A stretch of 7,813 nucleotides of DNA from Candidatus Shapirobacteria bacterium (GTDB taxonomy: Bacteria; Patescibacteriota; Microgenomatia; UBA12405). The notes beneath the pieces were generated by a model, which ran no database searches, had not been told where the DNA came from, and was given only the letters and a program-made list of their open reading frames with translations. Location: assembly GCA_009885205.1 (NCBI GenBank), contig VFLE01000020.1, positions 1-7,813 of the forward strand, given 5' to 3'. Below, piece after piece: positions 1 to 7,057 of this stretch. Numbering within the stretch: position 1 is the first letter of the stretch; the number at the start of each line of letters is the position of its first letter. Position numbers and translations under genes: made by a program.

Positions 1-121
1 CTGAATGACCTCCCGAATGCCCCCCCTCATATCCCTCGTCTACATTTTTAACTCTTACTAAACTTATAAAAAGTAACAACAAAATGATACTTCCTACAAA
101 AATAACGACGAATTTTTTCAT
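1..121 (-). CDS. Partial small membrane-anchored protein, N-terminus only
   Basis: An open frame begins at the ATG complementary to 119-121 and runs off the left edge after 40 codons with no stop. The visible protein starts MKKFVVIFVGSIILLLLFIS, that is, two lysines followed by about 18 hydrophobic residues (3-22), then a hydrophilic part rich in Gly and charged residues with a short GGHSGGHS repeat. This is the layout of a signal anchor or uncleaved signal peptide, so the product is probably inserted in a membrane with the C-terminal part outside the cytoplasm; that is inference from composition. It is divergent from the VWA gene, with a 100-base gap. No AAAATTGA lies on its strand in that gap, unlike its neighbour, so its expression class may differ. 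I do not recognise the family. A chance open frame is possible given the short length, but the textbook anchor sequence argues for a real gene. Confidence 0.6.
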   Translation of the reverse strand, partial: MKKFVVIFVGSIILLLLFISLVRVKNVDEGYEGGHSGGHS

Positions 122-168
122 ATACAATATAACAACAAAATAAGAAGGGATTTCGATTCCCCCCTAAT

Positions 169-176
169 AAAATTGA
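169..176 (+). promoter_or_regulatory. Early promoter motif of the VWA gene
   Basis: A perfect AAAATTGA octamer lies 45 bases before the ATG at 222, on the coding strand, within the AT-rich stretch TAATAAAATTGAAATTG. This octamer is the established core of early promoters in Mimivirus and its relatives. Two further copies in this window sit upstream of the synthetase fragment and the polymerase, at similar distances, which supports a functional reading over chance. Confidence 0.8.
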
Positions 177-221
177 AATTGTTTTTGACAAATTATAAAG
201 AAACATATTTTCCGTCCAATT

Positions 222-1763
222 ATGTCGAATACGTCAGTTTGCATCACTCTCCACTCAGACTCCGTCGCCCTTCCTATTCCAGTTACTCTGGAAAATGAGA
301 GATTTGGTATTGTCACCGTCGATGTTGCCAAGGTTCCTATTACGAAAGACACGGTTTTCATTCTCTTCACGATTGATCGAACTGGATCTATGAGCGAGCC
401 GTGCGAACTAGGCAAACCCGAAAAACTACATTATCTCAAAGAAACATTCAAGCAAATCATCCAGTTTCTCGTAAAACAAGATGCCGAAATACATATTGCT
501 GTGCACGTTTTCAATAAAAGTGTCGAGACGGCGATCCATTCCACGCGTGTTCTCCCTGAAAACGCAGACGACATGATACAAAAGATCGACCAACTCGTAG
601 CCAATGGATCAACCGCAATCGACGCGGCGGTTATCGCCGCAAACAAGAGAATGCGCGAACATATGAACACAAATCCCAACTCTCGCGTATGTCATATTTT
701 CATGACAGATGGAGAACCCACTGTCGGAATAAAATCCACGCTTGATCTCGCCGCCATAGTAGATTCTTCCTTCCCCAATGCATTCATCGGATTCGGCAAG
801 AATCACAACTTCGAACTTTTACGACAAATGAGTTTGCACCCTCTTGCGACATATGATTTTGTTGACAATGTTGAGCACACTGGAATGGTTTATGGGAACA
901 TTATTCACGAACTTTTGTATCCAGCTCTCGAGGCGGTGTCAGTCAAAATCCAATCTGGTCTGCTATATGATTGGACCACGAATACATGGACAGATGAACT
1001 AAATGAGCCATTCTTGGTAAGCGAGAGTAAAAAAATATACCACGTAAAGTGTACCAATTCTGAAGACTTGAATGTAGAACTTTCGGGCTCAACCCCTACT
1101 ACGAAAAACATGGTCGAAACTATTGACAACGCGTCTATTATGCCCGATCTTGTCGACGTGTCGGGAATTGTGATCTCGTCTTCTTTCGCTGATCTTACTA
1201 AATATGCATTTCGCCAATCGACACAAGAGCTTCTCTTTGAAGCAAGATCTAAGCCATCTTCCGTCGCGCAATTCAAGAAAAAGATTTCCAATATATTTCG
1301 TCAAATGCGGCGCTATATGCGGAATTGCGACCTCTTGTGTGATCCACTAATGTTGCAACTATGCGACGATTTGTCGATTACGTATCGTACTTGTGGAACG
1401 CGGTCGGGCGCCATGTATTCATCTGCAAGAGAGAGAAGTCAGGGACGCCAACAGAGCAACACGACGCCTATGGCAGCCCACAATATTCCCTATTTTCCGC
1501 AAATTCAAAGACAATATGCAATGGGTCCAGACGATTTTGCAAATTGCATCACGCCGCTTCAACACCCGCTTGATGATCAAGATCCAGATGATTCCTTTAC
1601 AATGTCCTCCATCTCAGAAAACGCACTTGAAGACGATGATTCCGATGGGTTTTTTCCAGAAGATCATATCGATTTTCACGTCCTTGCCGATACCTCTATT
1701 TCTTGTTTTGCTACTCCCTCTGCCGTAAATACGATGCGCTCAATGAGTCAGCCTATATCTTAA
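222..1763 (+). CDS. VWA-domain protein with MIDAS metal site and acidic tail
   Basis: This 513-residue protein has a von Willebrand factor A domain at about residues 46-240. The three pieces of the metal-ion-dependent adhesion site are visible: DRTGSM (Asp52, Thr54, Ser56), the loop NGSTAIDAA with Thr131, and FMTDGEP with Asp163. The first loop has Thr where the classical DxSxS has Ser, a common tolerated variant. Residues about 240-330 look like a beta-rich extension. Residues about 340-400 form a basic helical block (QMRRYMRN, CDPLMLQLCDD). From about 405 on the chain is low in complexity, with acidic clusters near 451-485 (DDQDPDD, EDDDSDG). VWA domains bind protein ligands through Mg2+; in eukaryotes similar layouts occur in copines and WAV3-type ubiquitin ligases, but no RING or U-box is seen here. 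There is no signal peptide or membrane segment, so a cytoplasmic or virion-internal role is likely. The ATG at 222 is chosen because it gives the full frame and fits the early motif 45 bases upstream. The ligand is unknown. Confidence 0.9.
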   Translation: MSNTSVCITLHSDSVALPIPVTLENERFGIVTVDVAKVPITKDTVFILFTIDRTGSMSEPCELGKPEKLHYLKETFKQIIQFLVKQDAEIHIAVHVFNKSVETAIHSTRVLPENADDMIQKIDQLVANGSTAIDAAVIAANKRMREHMNTNPNSRVCHIFMTDGEPTVGIKSTLDLAAIVDSSFPNAFIGFGKNHNFELLRQMSLHPLATYDFVDNVEHTGMVYGNIIHELLYPALEAVSVKIQSGLLYDWTTNTWTDELNEPFLVSESKKIYHVKCTNSEDLNVELSGSTPTTKNMVETIDNASIMPDLVDVSGIVISSSFADLTKYAFRQSTQELLFEARSKPSSVAQFKKKISNIFRQMRRYMRNCDLLCDPLMLQLCDDLSITYRTCGTRSGAMYSSARERSQGRQQSNTTPMAAHNIPYFPQIQRQYAMGPDDFANCITPLQHPLDDQDPDDSFTMSSISENALEDDDSDGFFPEDHIDFHVLADTSISCFATPSAVNTMRSMSQPIS

Positions 1764-1833
1764 GAGGGAAAAATAAAAAACAAATAATACAAATGTAAAT
1801 ATTATACTATAATTGCCATATTTTTTTACCAAA

Positions 1834-2046
1834 TTATTTCAAGTGCACAATACCGGGATCATATCCCAACCATTTCATATCCTTTATAATTTCGTTTACA
1901 AACAATTCGCTTTCACTCGACGGATTCGTGTCATCCAATCTTAAATGGCACGAATTACCTTCTCCGTAATTTATAAGCAGCGATTTGCAATGGCCAATAT
2001 GCAAATACCCATTTGGTTCCGGAGGAAATCGAGTCATTTCCGTCAT
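1834..2046 (-). CDS. N-terminal fragment of glutaminyl-tRNA synthetase (70 aa), probable decay relic
   Basis: The 70-residue frame opens with RFPPEPNGYLHIGHCKS (residues 6-22), nearly identical to the start of the catalytic domain of class I glutaminyl-tRNA synthetases, including the ATP-binding HIGH motif at 16-19. It continues with LRLDDTNPSSESE (36-48) and a WLGYDP segment, matching LRFDDTNP and WLGF of known GlnRS, then stops with TAA. Bacterial enzymes are about 550 residues, so the rest of the Rossmann fold, the tRNA acceptor-binding insert, the KMSKS-type loop and the anticodon-binding barrels are missing. The 70 bases between its stop and the convergent VWA gene encode none of them. 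It cannot aminoacylate tRNA. Yet the frame has no internal stop or frameshift, and a perfect early promoter lies 42 bases upstream. It is either a recent 3' deletion remnant or a retained small protein. Family identity is very secure; function is unknown. Confidence 0.82.
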   Translation of the reverse strand: MTEMTRFPPEPNGYLHIGHCKSLLINYGEGNSCHLRLDDTNPSSESELFVNEIIKDMKWLGYDPGIVHLK

Positions 2047-2088
2047 TTTACGATTCTTGTTTGAAACGAAACAAACATAAAAAATAGA

Positions 2089-2096
2089 TCAATTTT
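2089..2096 (-). promoter_or_regulatory. Early promoter motif of the synthetase fragment
   Basis: The plus strand reads TCAATTTT, which is AAAATTGA on the minus strand. It lies in the 81-base gap between the polymerase stop and the fragment's ATG, 42 bases before that ATG. The match to the mimivirid early core is perfect, and the spacing is close to that of the VWA gene. The fragment therefore appears to be transcribed on its own and not only by read-through from the polymerase gene. Confidence 0.75.
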
Positions 2097-2127
2097 CATA
2101 CATTTTTTAGGGCGCTCACACCCAAGT

Positions 2128-5100
2128 CTATAATGGCGCAAAGAAGCTGCCAATTGTCTGTAGCTTCTTTTTCTCGTTATCTATCTTCGTCAAGAATTTT
2201 TTGAACAACAGTTCCTCTATCTTTTTAGAGCAATGTTTTTCCTTTTTTTTCATAAATGTTTCCAAATCGGGAAATTCTTCCTCCAATTTGGCAATGTCCT
2301 TTTTGAACGTTTTTAGTGCCGAGTTTTTCCCCTGAAGTCGCCATATTTGTTCCAAAGCGAGACCGAATAACTGTTTCAGAGGTTCCATCAACTGGTTTTC
2401 AATATAATACAAATAATCAATCTTTATTTTTTTCTCCAAAATATACTCCGGTGTCTCAATACGCTCCCCCAGTTTATCTTTGTCTGTTCCCTGACAAACC
2501 ACCAAATATTTCATCCGATCTCCCGACTTGGGTTTGTTTCCCGGATCTCGTTTCCCAATGCGATTGGCCAATACATTATGCGCAATCTGGTCCGGTTTCT
2601 TATAATCACTCTTTAATTGCCGCGTCATGGTCAACTTCTCCATCGGCACATTGCCAGCAATCAGCGTGTCTAATGAACTGTTTAAGAAATCAATGGCCGC
2701 CTTTACGCGATCTACACCGTCCAGATTGGTCGACGTTTTGTTGATTCCCATAAGAATATTCAATATTTCGCCATATACATCCTTTAAATAATCACACGAA
2801 TCTCGACGCTTGATTGCGAGTCCCATGTATTTCATTTTCCCCTTGTTTGCATCAGTTTCATAAAGAGTTCCTACATAACGTTTTTTTGATAGCAAAATAA
2901 ACGGCATCAATGTTTTCTCATAGGACAATTCCATCGGTGGTTTCAAATATTTTGAACAGAGTTGTGCCGCATCTTGCGCGATTTCGATAGTCATTTCGAG
3001 AGCAGGTTTCCCCACTATTTTTTCGCCTGTTGTCGGATTTTCGAGATTAAACGTAAAGAACACAGAATCCGTATTATGGACAATCATGTTTCCAATTCCG
3101 GCCGCAAAATGGTGATTTGCAGTCGTCAAATCGTATACAAAACCATTATACGCAATTTCCTCCATTTTTTTTATTGCGTTTGGATTTTCACAAGAGGAAA
3201 CGTCTGCGATATTAATTCGATAAACATCATATTTATTCGATTCGACGTGAATCGATGCCTCCCATCCCAAACTTGATATCAGCCATACAATATGAGCCGC
3301 TCCTATTTGATTGTTGTGATCGATACAAATATAATGTCCGTTTTCATCGCTGTTTCGAATCGTTTTGAATAATGAATCCCAATACGCTTTACGCAAATCA
3401 AAAGATTCGTTCAATATTTCAAACGGAACCGTCATATTTTTGCTTATTACCCGTGAACAATTATTTACCGCGGGTTCAACTGTATATATATCATTATTAT
3501 TTACTACATCAATCGGCAAGGAACTATGCAACAGTTCCGTTCCAATCGAAACGTCCTTCGGCGAAATTTCTTTACCATCCAATAGCAAAAGCGAGTGATC
3601 ATCTGTCACATCCACTAATCCGGTATGTGTCAAAATGCGAACCATTTTTTTATGTGGTGCAAGAATGTGTCTAATTATGCGATGCAGGTTTGTCCAACCC
3701 TGTTCCGTCCACGTTTCCACGTTATTCAATTCACAAACCTCTTTTTCCTGTTTTCCTTCTTCCAAGCAAGAAACCCAGTTGTTTTTGCCATATTTGTTGG
3801 CCAATTGTTCAATGGTTACAATATCGAAACGTCCGTTGACTTTGACATATACCGGAGTATATGACGCAACACTATCCCCATATACATATTCCGCCTTGCA
3901 TTTGACTGGACCATGCACGTCCGTATTATATTCCAAATCCCCGTATACTTCCTCTACAATGCGCTTTGCGTACGTTATCATCATACGGCCAGTTGCCGTA
4001 GTACACGCCGCCACATCCTTCTCGTAAAATGCGGAAACTTGGGCGCCGCATTGTCCATACAAAGAATTCGCAGTTTCTTTGTATCCGATTTGACGCTTTT
4101 CCAAAATATTTTGCATAAATGGATCGGGCTCTGTTTTTATCATTTTACGTGTGGCGGCCCTGGCCCCTAATAGCTGCTCCAAAATGGAGGGCAAAATCGA
4201 TTTCTCCCCTTCGGGCAACTGGGCCCATCGAACCACAAATTTCCCCATCTTTGTCTTGACTTCTTTCGATTTGGGCTTCAGTGGATCACGTATCCATTTA
4301 AAATTATCGAATTCAATGTCTATATATTTGTATCCGGGTAAATGATCATAAATAAACTTTCCCGAGGAATCTTTTTCCCCGGTTTCTTTCATCAACTCTC
4401 CGGCCAAATCATATTCCTTGACCCACACTTTACTGTCATGCGAGAAATTTTGACTAATCATAGACGAAGGATAAAGTGACGAATAATCGACACAGGCCAC
4501 GGGATTATCCATATACATCGAACATTTTGGTGGCAAAACGATTGCACCTTCGTATCCCTCTTTGTCATCCGACTTTTGTAAATCTGGCATCAGCGTGTTT
4601 TTATCCCGGCATTTTTTTGCCACGAAACTGGTGAGCTTAATGCTCTGTCCACGCAAAACCAAGAACGAAATTGGAACGCTACAAATCGTTGACATCTCAC
4701 AATATCCGGTGATCAAATCGATCTTGTTCATAAGATGTTGAACCAGGTTACAATCCTGAATACAATATTTCGCAACAATCGCCCGATCAGCGGAGGAGCC
4801 GTTCGCCAATCGGAAAATATCTGCGGGAGTCACGTCATCCTTGGCCATACCCCATTTGATATGTTTGGTCATATCGATATCTTCTTTTCCGGAAATCGTA
4901 ATCACTGTGTAATTTTGTGTCTTTTCTACCCCCTTTACCATTTCGGTTATTTCTCGGCTGGGGTCGATATCTAGCACACAAAATTTTTGTCCGTTTTTAT
5001 AATAATCCGATGTAAATCCGCTGATCTCAATGTGGATATAATCGCCTACGTGCAATCCTTTTATATTCCCTGTAAATAGCTCTGTACATGTGCCTCCTGA

Positions 5101-6999
5101 ATTCGGGCGTAAAACGTGTTCTATTCGCTTAACATCATCACTAATATTTGCGCCGGCCACATCATCCAGTTTATAAGAGGGCAAATTGAACGACCGCCGG
5201 AAATAGATAAAGAGATCGATCTGAAGACGCCCTGTCATTTTTATAAATCGCAAATGATATTCGCCAGTCGCTAGACGAATGGGCGGCGGATTTTCAATCA
5301 TCAGTTCGCAATCTTCGTCTTCCTTTTGATTATATCCGAATACCCCCTCCTGTTTCACCGGCTTTCCGCACACTTCGCCCTCATTTCTCGACAATTTCAA
5401 AAACTCGCGCTCACAATGATTTTCCTCTGCTCTACGAAACATGAACTCATAATCAAATCCGAATATGTTATATCCGATAATAATATCCGGATTTTCTCGC
5501 TGTATTAATTCGGTCCATTTTAACAAAAGATCCGTCTCGGTTTCTACAGAAACAATTTCCGCATTTTCCACCGGATCACACGTGCCCAATACGAAACAAT
5601 GATTCAGATAGGGTTCTGATTCGCCATATTGTAAAAAGGTCGATCCGATAAAGGTGATCTTGTCGCCCTCTAATCTAGGGAAAAGCATTGTGAGAGTATC
5701 ATTTGTGGTATCTATTTTTACATCACGCGCGGTTTTCTGATTCAATAAGACGTCAATTAGGGTGTTTGACAATTCGGATTTTGGCAGCGATTTTGATTTC
5801 GTTTTCCATAGGGGGATTTCTGATATATCTCCTACTCCTGCTCCATCCTCGTCTTCTAGACCTTCCGCATCGGCCGCGTCTTTTATTTTCTCAAAGGCTT
5901 TATCGATTTCGAGCAAATGAGAATTGTCTTCCTCTTCGTTCATCTTGTCTACGTCTTTTATGGGCGTCTTATGCAAGAGATCGATTAATTGTAGCAATTT
6001 CTCTTTTGTGGGGGGAGATTTGGGATAGACGAGATCGATATCTTCCAATTTATCGAATCCAAACGCAGTGAATATAATCTTTTTCAAAAGAAGCTGGGCG
6101 CGCGCTTTGTCCATAGTTGGATAAGGATGATGCGACATTTTAAGAAAAGTGTCGACCAACTGGGTGGATAGTCGTTTGTATGTTTTTTTAGGGACTGGAA
6201 AGTCGCCGTGACTACTGCTGGCCTCAATATCATAACTACATATTTTATACGGCACTCGCGTCATTTTATCTGGCTGGGGCTTCAGATCAAGGGACTTGCA
6301 TATATACTCGTAGGTGCATGTCGTCGTCTTTACTTCGGGGATTCTTGATTGATCGGTCTTTACGAAAACCCAGCCGGAAGGACTAATATTGTTGATGTGA
6401 AAATATCGCAAAAGGGGAGGAAGAAAGCTTTCATAGAGTTCGAGAGGCTCCGACTTGTATTCCAGTCGTATCAATTTTCGATTTTTGTAATCCCCGTCTT
6501 CCGAAATGTACCATAAATTCTTTACTTTGTTGAACGCCGATGTATTTTTGAAGGTTATTTTTACAAATGTGTCGGTTTTTCCTGCAGTAAATCCGTATAA
6601 TTTATGGGCGTCCAATAGTTCGATTGACATGATTGACGCCGCATGAAATTTACCTATCTTTTCCTTGATGAACTGTAGAAATTCGGCGGCTGTTTTTTTT
6701 GTCCACGATGGGTTCACGCGAACAAAGAAGAAGGGCATGAAATCGTCGATATAAATGCAACAGGTTTCCCCTTTCTCATTGAGACCAAACATCTGGATGA
6801 TGAATTTAGGGGGGTCGCGTGGTTTGTATTTTTTTTGGTTTCCATCTTGATCACTCGATTCGGTGGAATTTGTGGTTTCGAAGGGGGTCGTTTGATCGAA
6901 TACGTGGAAATCGAGAAGACGGAAGGATTTTCCATTCACAATTCTCGGTTTTTTTACTTTTTTGGTTATTTCCATTTTGATATATTTGTTGCCTACCAT
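2128..6999 (-). CDS. polB: Family B DNA polymerase precursor containing an intein
   Basis: This is the replicative DNA polymerase of the virus, 1623 residues as translated and 1356 after removal of the intein (1043-1309). The N-terminal domain is followed by a complete 3'-5' exonuclease: Exo I YDIEAS (Asp257, Glu259), Exo II GYNIFGFDYE (Asp516), Exo III YCIQDCNL (Asp749). Polymerase motifs follow: A DYSSLYPS (Asp838), B KETANSLYG (Lys974-Gly982), and C YGD (1040-1042) joined after splicing to TDS (1310-1312). The KKRY element is at 1372-1375. All catalytic residues are present, so proofreading and synthesis should both work. An acidic low-complexity insert lies between Exo I and Exo II (about 353-410). 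The chain ends LQTIGSFFAPL, resembling a PCNA-binding box. The longest start is at 6999, but the early promoter is only 18 bases from it; the second ATG (6975, Met9) gives the 42-base spacing seen at other genes and may be the real start. No frameshift or truncation is seen. Confidence 0.97.
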   Translation of the reverse strand: MVGNKYIKMEITKKVKKPRIVNGKSFRLLDFHVFDQTTPFETTNSTESSDQDGNQKKYKPRDPPKFIIQMFGLNEKGETCCIYIDDFMPFFFVRVNPSWTKKTAAEFLQFIKEKIGKFHAASIMSIELLDAHKLYGFTAGKTDTFVKITFKNTSAFNKVKNLWYISEDGDYKNRKLIRLEYKSEPLELYESFLPPLLRYFHINNISPSGWVFVKTDQSRIPEVKTTTCTYEYICKSLDLKPQPDKMTRVPYKICSYDIEASSSHGDFPVPKKTYKRLSTQLVDTFLKMSHHPYPTMDKARAQLLLKKIIFTAFGFDKLEDIDLVYPKSPPTKEKLLQLIDLLHKTPIKDVDKMNEEEDNSHLLEIDKAFEKIKDAADAEGLEDEDGAGVGDISEIPLWKTKSKSLPKSELSNTLIDVLLNQKTARDVKIDTTNDTLTMLFPRLEGDKITFIGSTFLQYGESEPYLNHCFVLGTCDPVENAEIVSVETETDLLLKWTELIQRENPDIIIGYNIFGFDYEFMFRRAEENHCEREFLKLSRNEGEVCGKPVKQEGVFGYNQKEDEDCELMIENPPPIRLATGEYHLRFIKMTGRLQIDLFIYFRRSFNLPSYKLDDVAGANISDDVKRIEHVLRPNSGGTCTELFTGNIKGLHVGDYIHIEISGFTSDYYKNGQKFCVLDIDPSREITEMVKGVEKTQNYTVITISGKEDIDMTKHIKWGMAKDDVTPADIFRLANGSSADRAIVAKYCIQDCNLVQHLMNKIDLITGYCEMSTICSVPISFLVLRGQSIKLTSFVAKKCRDKNTLMPDLQKSDDKEGYEGAIVLPPKCSMYMDNPVACVDYSSLYPSSMISQNFSHDSKVWVKEYDLAGELMKETGEKDSSGKFIYDHLPGYKYIDIEFDNFKWIRDPLKPKSKEVKTKMGKFVVRWAQLPEGEKSILPSILEQLLGARAATRKMIKTEPDPFMQNILEKRQIGYKETANSLYGQCGAQVSAFYEKDVAACTTATGRMMITYAKRIVEEVYGDLEYNTDVHGPVKCKAEYVYGDSVASYTPVYVKVNGRFDIVTIEQLANKYGKNNWVSCLEEGKQEKEVCELNNVETWTEQGWTNLHRIIRHILAPHKKMVRILTHTGLVDVTDDHSLLLLDGKEISPKDVSIGTELLHSSLPIDVVNNNDIYTVEPAVNNCSRVISKNMTVPFEILNESFDLRKAYWDSLFKTIRNSDENGHYICIDHNNQIGAAHIVWLISSLGWEASIHVESNKYDVYRINIADVSSCENPNAIKKMEEIAYNGFVYDLTTANHHFAAGIGNMIVHNTDSVFFTFNLENPTTGEKIVGKPALEMTIEIAQDAAQLCSKYLKPPMELSYEKTLMPFILLSKKRYVGTLYETDANKGKMKYMGLAIKRRDSCDYLKDVYGEILNILMGINKTSTNLDGVDRVKAAIDFLNSSLDTLIAGNVPMEKLTMTRQLKSDYKKPDQIAHNVLANRIGKRDPGNKPKSGDRMKYLVVCQGTDKDKLGERIETPEYILEKKIKIDYLYYIENQLMEPLKQLFGLALEQIWRLQGKNSALKTFKKDIAKLEEEFPDLETFMKKKEKHCSKKIEELLFKKFLTKIDNEKKKLQTIGSFFAPL
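2140..2170. repeat. Perfect 9-bp inverted repeat at the end of the polymerase frame
   Basis: AAAGAAGCT at 2140-2148 and AGCTTCTTT at 2162-2170 are exact reverse complements separated by 13 bases. The polymerase transcript could fold here just 9 bases before the stop codon. The same bases encode the KKLQTIGSFF end of the protein, so the symmetry could simply come from Lys and Phe codons. Mimivirus transcripts are known to end at hairpins, but those usually lie after the stop and have longer stems and shorter loops. Confidence 0.4.
3073..3873 (-). other. PolB intein at the YGD/TDS site, endonuclease eroded
   Basis: A 267-residue in-frame insertion splits YGD from TDS in polymerase motif C, the site usually called pol-c. 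Splicing elements are all present: Ser1 starting block A (SVASYTPVYVKVNG), block B VTDDHSLLL with Thr90 and His93, block F VYDLTTANHHFAAG (about 246-259), block G NMIVHN ending in His-Asn, and Thr as the first downstream residue. It should therefore self-excise and restore YGDTDS. Between blocks B and F only the second half of a LAGLIDADG (dodecapeptide) endonuclease can be traced: VPFEILN, then RKAYWDSLFKTI in place of the second LAGLIDADG helix (about 162-173), then a segment like block H with WLISSLGWEASI. The first LAGLIDADG motif is absent and the second lacks the normal glycine-acidic end, so DNA cleavage activity is probably lost. Boundaries follow from the uninterrupted conserved extein motif and are firm. 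Confidence 0.95.
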
Positions 7000-7017
7000 T
7001 TATTTTGTTTTTTATAT

Positions 7018-7025
7018 TCAATTTT
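7018..7025 (-). promoter_or_regulatory. Early promoter motif of the DNA polymerase gene
   Basis: The plus strand reads TCAATTTT, giving AAAATTGA on the minus strand, inside the 58-base divergent gap between the polymerase and the Ala-rich gene. It is 18 bases from the ATG at 6999 and 42 bases from the ATG at 6975. The latter spacing equals that of the synthetase fragment. Replication polymerases are typically early genes, in line with the motif. Confidence 0.8.
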
Positions 7026-7057
7026 ATGAGGGGTTTTTATAGGCGTATAATATATAA

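Noticed and set aside
905..1291. 128-codon minus-strand open frame opposite the VWA gene
   Set aside because: Antisense shadow of the VWA frame, without promoter motif or recognisable domain.
1801..1813. ATTATACTATAAT, an AT-only inverted repeat between the convergent VWA and synthetase-fragment stops
   Set aside because: The stem is five A-T pairs with a three-base loop, weak and expected by chance in AT-rich sequence; not enough to call a terminator or polyadenylation hairpin.
1764..1833. Possible out-of-frame continuation of the synthetase after its stop
   Set aside because: The 70 bases before the VWA stop, read in minus-strand frames, show none of the expected GlnRS sequence, so the end is a true truncation and not a simple frameshift or nonsense change.
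3073..3873. The insertion in PolB as an intron or self-splicing RNA
   Set aside because: The insertion stays in frame, has intein blocks A, B, F and G, and sits exactly between YGD and TDS; protein splicing explains it fully.
3635..4027. 130-codon plus-strand open frame opposite the PolB intein and motif C
   Set aside because: Antisense to strongly conserved coding sequence, with several overlapping frames of similar length nearby; composition looks random.
5703..6071. 122-codon plus-strand open frame opposite PolB, rich in Leu and Arg
   Set aside because: It is fully antisense to the exonuclease region of PolB, with no recognisable family or promoter; a shadow of the real frame.
6471..6478. 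A fourth AAAATTGA on the minus strand
   Set aside because: It lies inside the polymerase frame, encoding part of RKLIRLE, with no gene starting just downstream; most likely chance.
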